In this document: piece after piece, positions 62,435 through 64,000 of the stretch
How positions within the stretch are numbered: position 1 is the stretch's first letter
Layout: each line of letters starts with the position of its first letter
From: Burkholderiaceae bacterium
GTDB lineage: Bacteria; Pseudomonadota; Gammaproteobacteria; Burkholderiales; Burkholderiaceae_E
DNA: 64,000 nt
Direction: 5' to 3'
Assembly: GCA_021166725.1 (NCBI GenBank)
Contig: JAJPES010000027.1
Coordinates: forward strand, 1-64,000
Made by a program: the position numbers and the translations under genes
The notes under the pieces: generated by a model
What the model was told of the DNA's origin: nothing
Seen by the model: the letters and a program-made list of their open reading frames with translations, nothing else
The model's database searches: none

Positions 62435-63544
62435 TCAGGCGAGCGCGTGCATCGGCGCTGGCAGGCCGGGAGCGGGCGACAGTGCGAGCCTCGCGCGCTG
62501 GCGCAGTGCCGCGTCGCACAGCGCGTAGCCCCAGTTCATCAGCCGGCCCTGCAGCCGCTCGTCGAAAGCGGCCAGCCTCGTCGGCACTTCGTCGAGTTCG
62601 CCGGTGATCGTGTTGTCGGCGGCCAGCGGATCGCTTGCCTCGTAGTCGCCGATTCGCGTGCCGATCCCCCAGTACGCGCCGTGCTGGCGTCCCGCCTCGA
62701 ACTCCGCGATGAGCCAGCGCTTGCGAAGCGCGCGTGCCTGGTCGATCAGGATGTCGCGCACGCGGCCCAGCTGCATCACGTTGTCTTCCCAGGGCTCTTC
62801 CTGGATGCCGAAGGGCGCGCCGGCATCGCTGACCAGGACGAGGTCGACGCGACCGACGAGCGATTCGAGCCCCATGTTGTCGTAGACGCCGCCGTCGGTA
62901 AGGACGACGCGATCGCGCAGCGCTTCGAATTCGGGCGCCTTGCTGCCGTCGCGCCACTCGCCGGGATCGGTGTCGAGGACGATCGGCGAGAACACCGGCG
63001 GGAACGCGCTCGACGCCGCCACCGCAATCGACAGCGGCACGGACTCGCTGCGGTTCGTGCCGAGCAGGTAGTCGGCAATGAAGTCCTGTCGGAAGCGGAA
63101 GCTGCGCCCGGTCTGCAGGCTCGTCGCATAGAAGACGAAGCGCGGGTTGCCGGGGCGCGACGCGTCCGGGATGTCCTTCAGCATCGCGCCGTGGAAGAGA
63201 TCCTTGTCGTATCGGTGGGCGAGGAAGTCGCCTGCCGTCCTGAACGGCGTCAGCAGGCCCTTCAGTCCGGCGCCGACGTCGATCGTGCGGCCGCAGAACG
63301 CGCGCACCGGGTCGACGACCAGCGCGTCGAAGTTCGCGGCTCGACCGTCGTCGAACTGCAGGTCCTTCCAGCGATGCGCGAGCACGCCGGCGAGGATCGA
63401 GCCGCCCGAGACGCTGGTGATGCGGTCGAGCTTGCCGAGCAGTCCGGCGTCGTTGAGCCGCTGCAGCGAGCCGAGGCCGAAGAGCGTTGCACGGTACCCG
63501 CCGCCGGACAACGCGATGCCGACCGTCTTTCCGTCGATTGCCAT
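62435..63544 (-). CDS. Patatin-like phospholipase, first gene of the patatin-CHAT-MBL operon
   Basis: A 369-aa patatin. The oxyanion motif is ALSGGGYRATLFGLGSLQRL (residues 11-30), the nucleophile Ser46 lies in TSVSGGSI, and the Asp of the dyad in VVLTDGGVYDNMG (about 217). The catalytic set is complete. Relatives degrade membrane lipids, and several (CapV-type) are anti-phage effectors. There is no signal peptide, so it acts inside the cell. It is followed at 13 bp by the CHAT gene, suggesting control by proteolysis or complex formation (inference). Confidence 0.88.
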   Translation of the reverse strand: MAIDGKTVGIALSGGGYRATLFGLGSLQRLNDAGLLGKLDRITSVSGGSILAGVLAHRWKDLQFDDGRAANFDALVVDPVRAFCGRTIDVGAGLKGLLTPFRTAGDFLAHRYDKDLFHGAMLKDIPDASRPGNPRFVFYATSLQTGRSFRFRQDFIADYLLGTNRSESVPLSIAVAASSAFPPVFSPIVLDTDPGEWRDGSKAPEFEALRDRVVLTDGGVYDNMGLESLVGRVDLVLVSDAGAPFGIQEEPWEDNVMQLGRVRDILIDQARALRKRWLIAEFEAGRQHGAYWGIGTRIGDYEASDPLAADNTITGELDEVPTRLAAFDERLQGRLMNWGYALCDAALRQRARLALSPAPGLPAPMHALA

Positions 63545-63644
63545 GGGCGCTCTCCGTCGCAGCCGTGTCGTGCGTCATCGTCGAACGAAGCACGCGCCGG
63601 CGCAAGCGCGGCGCTCGATGATTCGCGCGCTCGGCGCACGGCGT

Positions 63645-64000
63645 TCAGTTCGGCGGCGCCGGGATCGCCAGCCCTTTGGCCACCGCCGGGCGCTTCACGA
63701 AGGCGGCGAGCACGCGCGCCACCTGCGGGAAATCGTCGAAGCCGACGAGCTCGCGCGCGCCGTAGAACCCGACCAGGTTGCGTACCCACGGAAAGATCGC
63801 GATGTCGGCGATCGTGTACTCGTCGCCCATCATCCACTGGCGCCCCGCGAGGCGCTGCTCGAGCACGCGCAGCATCCGCTTCGACTCGTTCACGTAGCGG
63901 TCGCGCGGGCGTTTGTCCTCGTAGTCCTTGCCGGCGAACTTGTGGAAGAAACCCACCTGCCCGAACATCGGGCCGATGCCGCCGACCTGGAACATCAGCC
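63645..64000 (-). CDS. Glutathione S-transferase, YghU/YfcG-like (5' end outside the window)
   Basis: The visible 118 or so residues are the C-terminal all-helical domain: MFQVGGIGPMFGQVGFFHKF, then KDYEDKRPRDRYVNESKRML and DEYTIADIAIFPWVRNL. This is very close to YghU/YfcG disulfide-bond reductase-type GSTs. The thioredoxin-like N-terminal domain lies beyond base 64000. The frame is open to the window edge. It lies 100 bp upstream of the patatin operon in the same direction. Confidence 0.9.
   Translation of the reverse strand, partial: LMFQVGGIGPMFGQVGFFHKFAGKDYEDKRPRDRYVNESKRMLRVLEQRLAGRQWMMGDEYTIADIAIFPWVRNLVGFYGARELVGFDDFPQVARVLAAFVKRPAVAKGLAIPAPPN

Overview
The window looks like about 64 kb of chromosome from a high-GC betaproteobacterium, most likely Burkholderiales (inference). 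The pointers are strong G/C third-position bias, a Bug/TctC-type orphan binding protein, a DmpR/XylR-type sigma-54 regulator, and an alternative complex III joined to a caa3-type oxidase. No tRNA, rRNA or CRISPR array was seen. Long antisense reading frames are frequent, as expected at this GC, and were treated as shadows.

Region 1 (1-5.8 kb): an IS3-group transposase remnant, then one very large protein joining a DnaQ-like exonuclease, a RecQ-type helicase and a UvrD-type helicase. Region 2 (5.7-16.3 kb): an aromatic catabolic operon. A DmpR/XylR-like activator is divergent from a cytochrome c, a Tat-signal protein of unknown function, a 4-cresol dehydrogenase/eugenol hydroxylase-type flavoprotein, a branched-chain-type ABC importer and an aldehyde dehydrogenase. 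TTTGATCAA activator sites and a -24/-12 promoter lie in the divergent gap. The expected flow is import, oxidation of a 4-alkylphenol at the benzylic carbon, then aldehyde to acid. The LivF and aldehyde dehydrogenase frames are joined with no stop between them.

Region 3 (16.3-19.4 kb): a decayed accessory island bounded by 55-bp direct repeats. It holds a broken VapC with an intact VapB, a HigA remnant, a frameshifted DUF433 antitoxin and an intact 360-aa gene of unknown function. That gene sits between two ~110-bp repeats that carry a strong nested palindrome. Region 4 (19.4-32.4 kb): a divergent nuclease and XPD/DinG-like helicase pair sharing a canonical LexA box, then assorted genes (TehB-like methyltransferase, AraC, TetR with a perfect operator, fluoroacetate-dehalogenase-like hydrolase, DUF1269, DUF2249, EamA). 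These are followed by a second broken VapBC and a fragment of a Wadjet JetD-like protein.

Region 5 (32.6-43.8 kb): a tightly overlapped respiratory operon, actABCDEF, a small membrane protein and coxBACD, which would carry electrons from quinol through cytochrome c to oxygen. Region 6 (43.8-58.3 kb): Kef-type antiporter, HppD, bacterioferritin lacking the heme methionine, DHA2 exporter, SelO, three coupled exported proteins of unknown function, LuxR regulator, Bug protein, a flavin-binding split barrel, TerC under a probable yybP-ykoY manganese riboswitch, and a thioesterase. Region 7 (58.3-63.5 kb): a compact three-gene operon encoding a patatin-like phospholipase, a 979-aa CHAT-type protease and a metallo-beta-lactamase-fold hydrolase. 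This is the best candidate here for an undescribed conflict or signalling system. The window ends inside a glutathione S-transferase gene.
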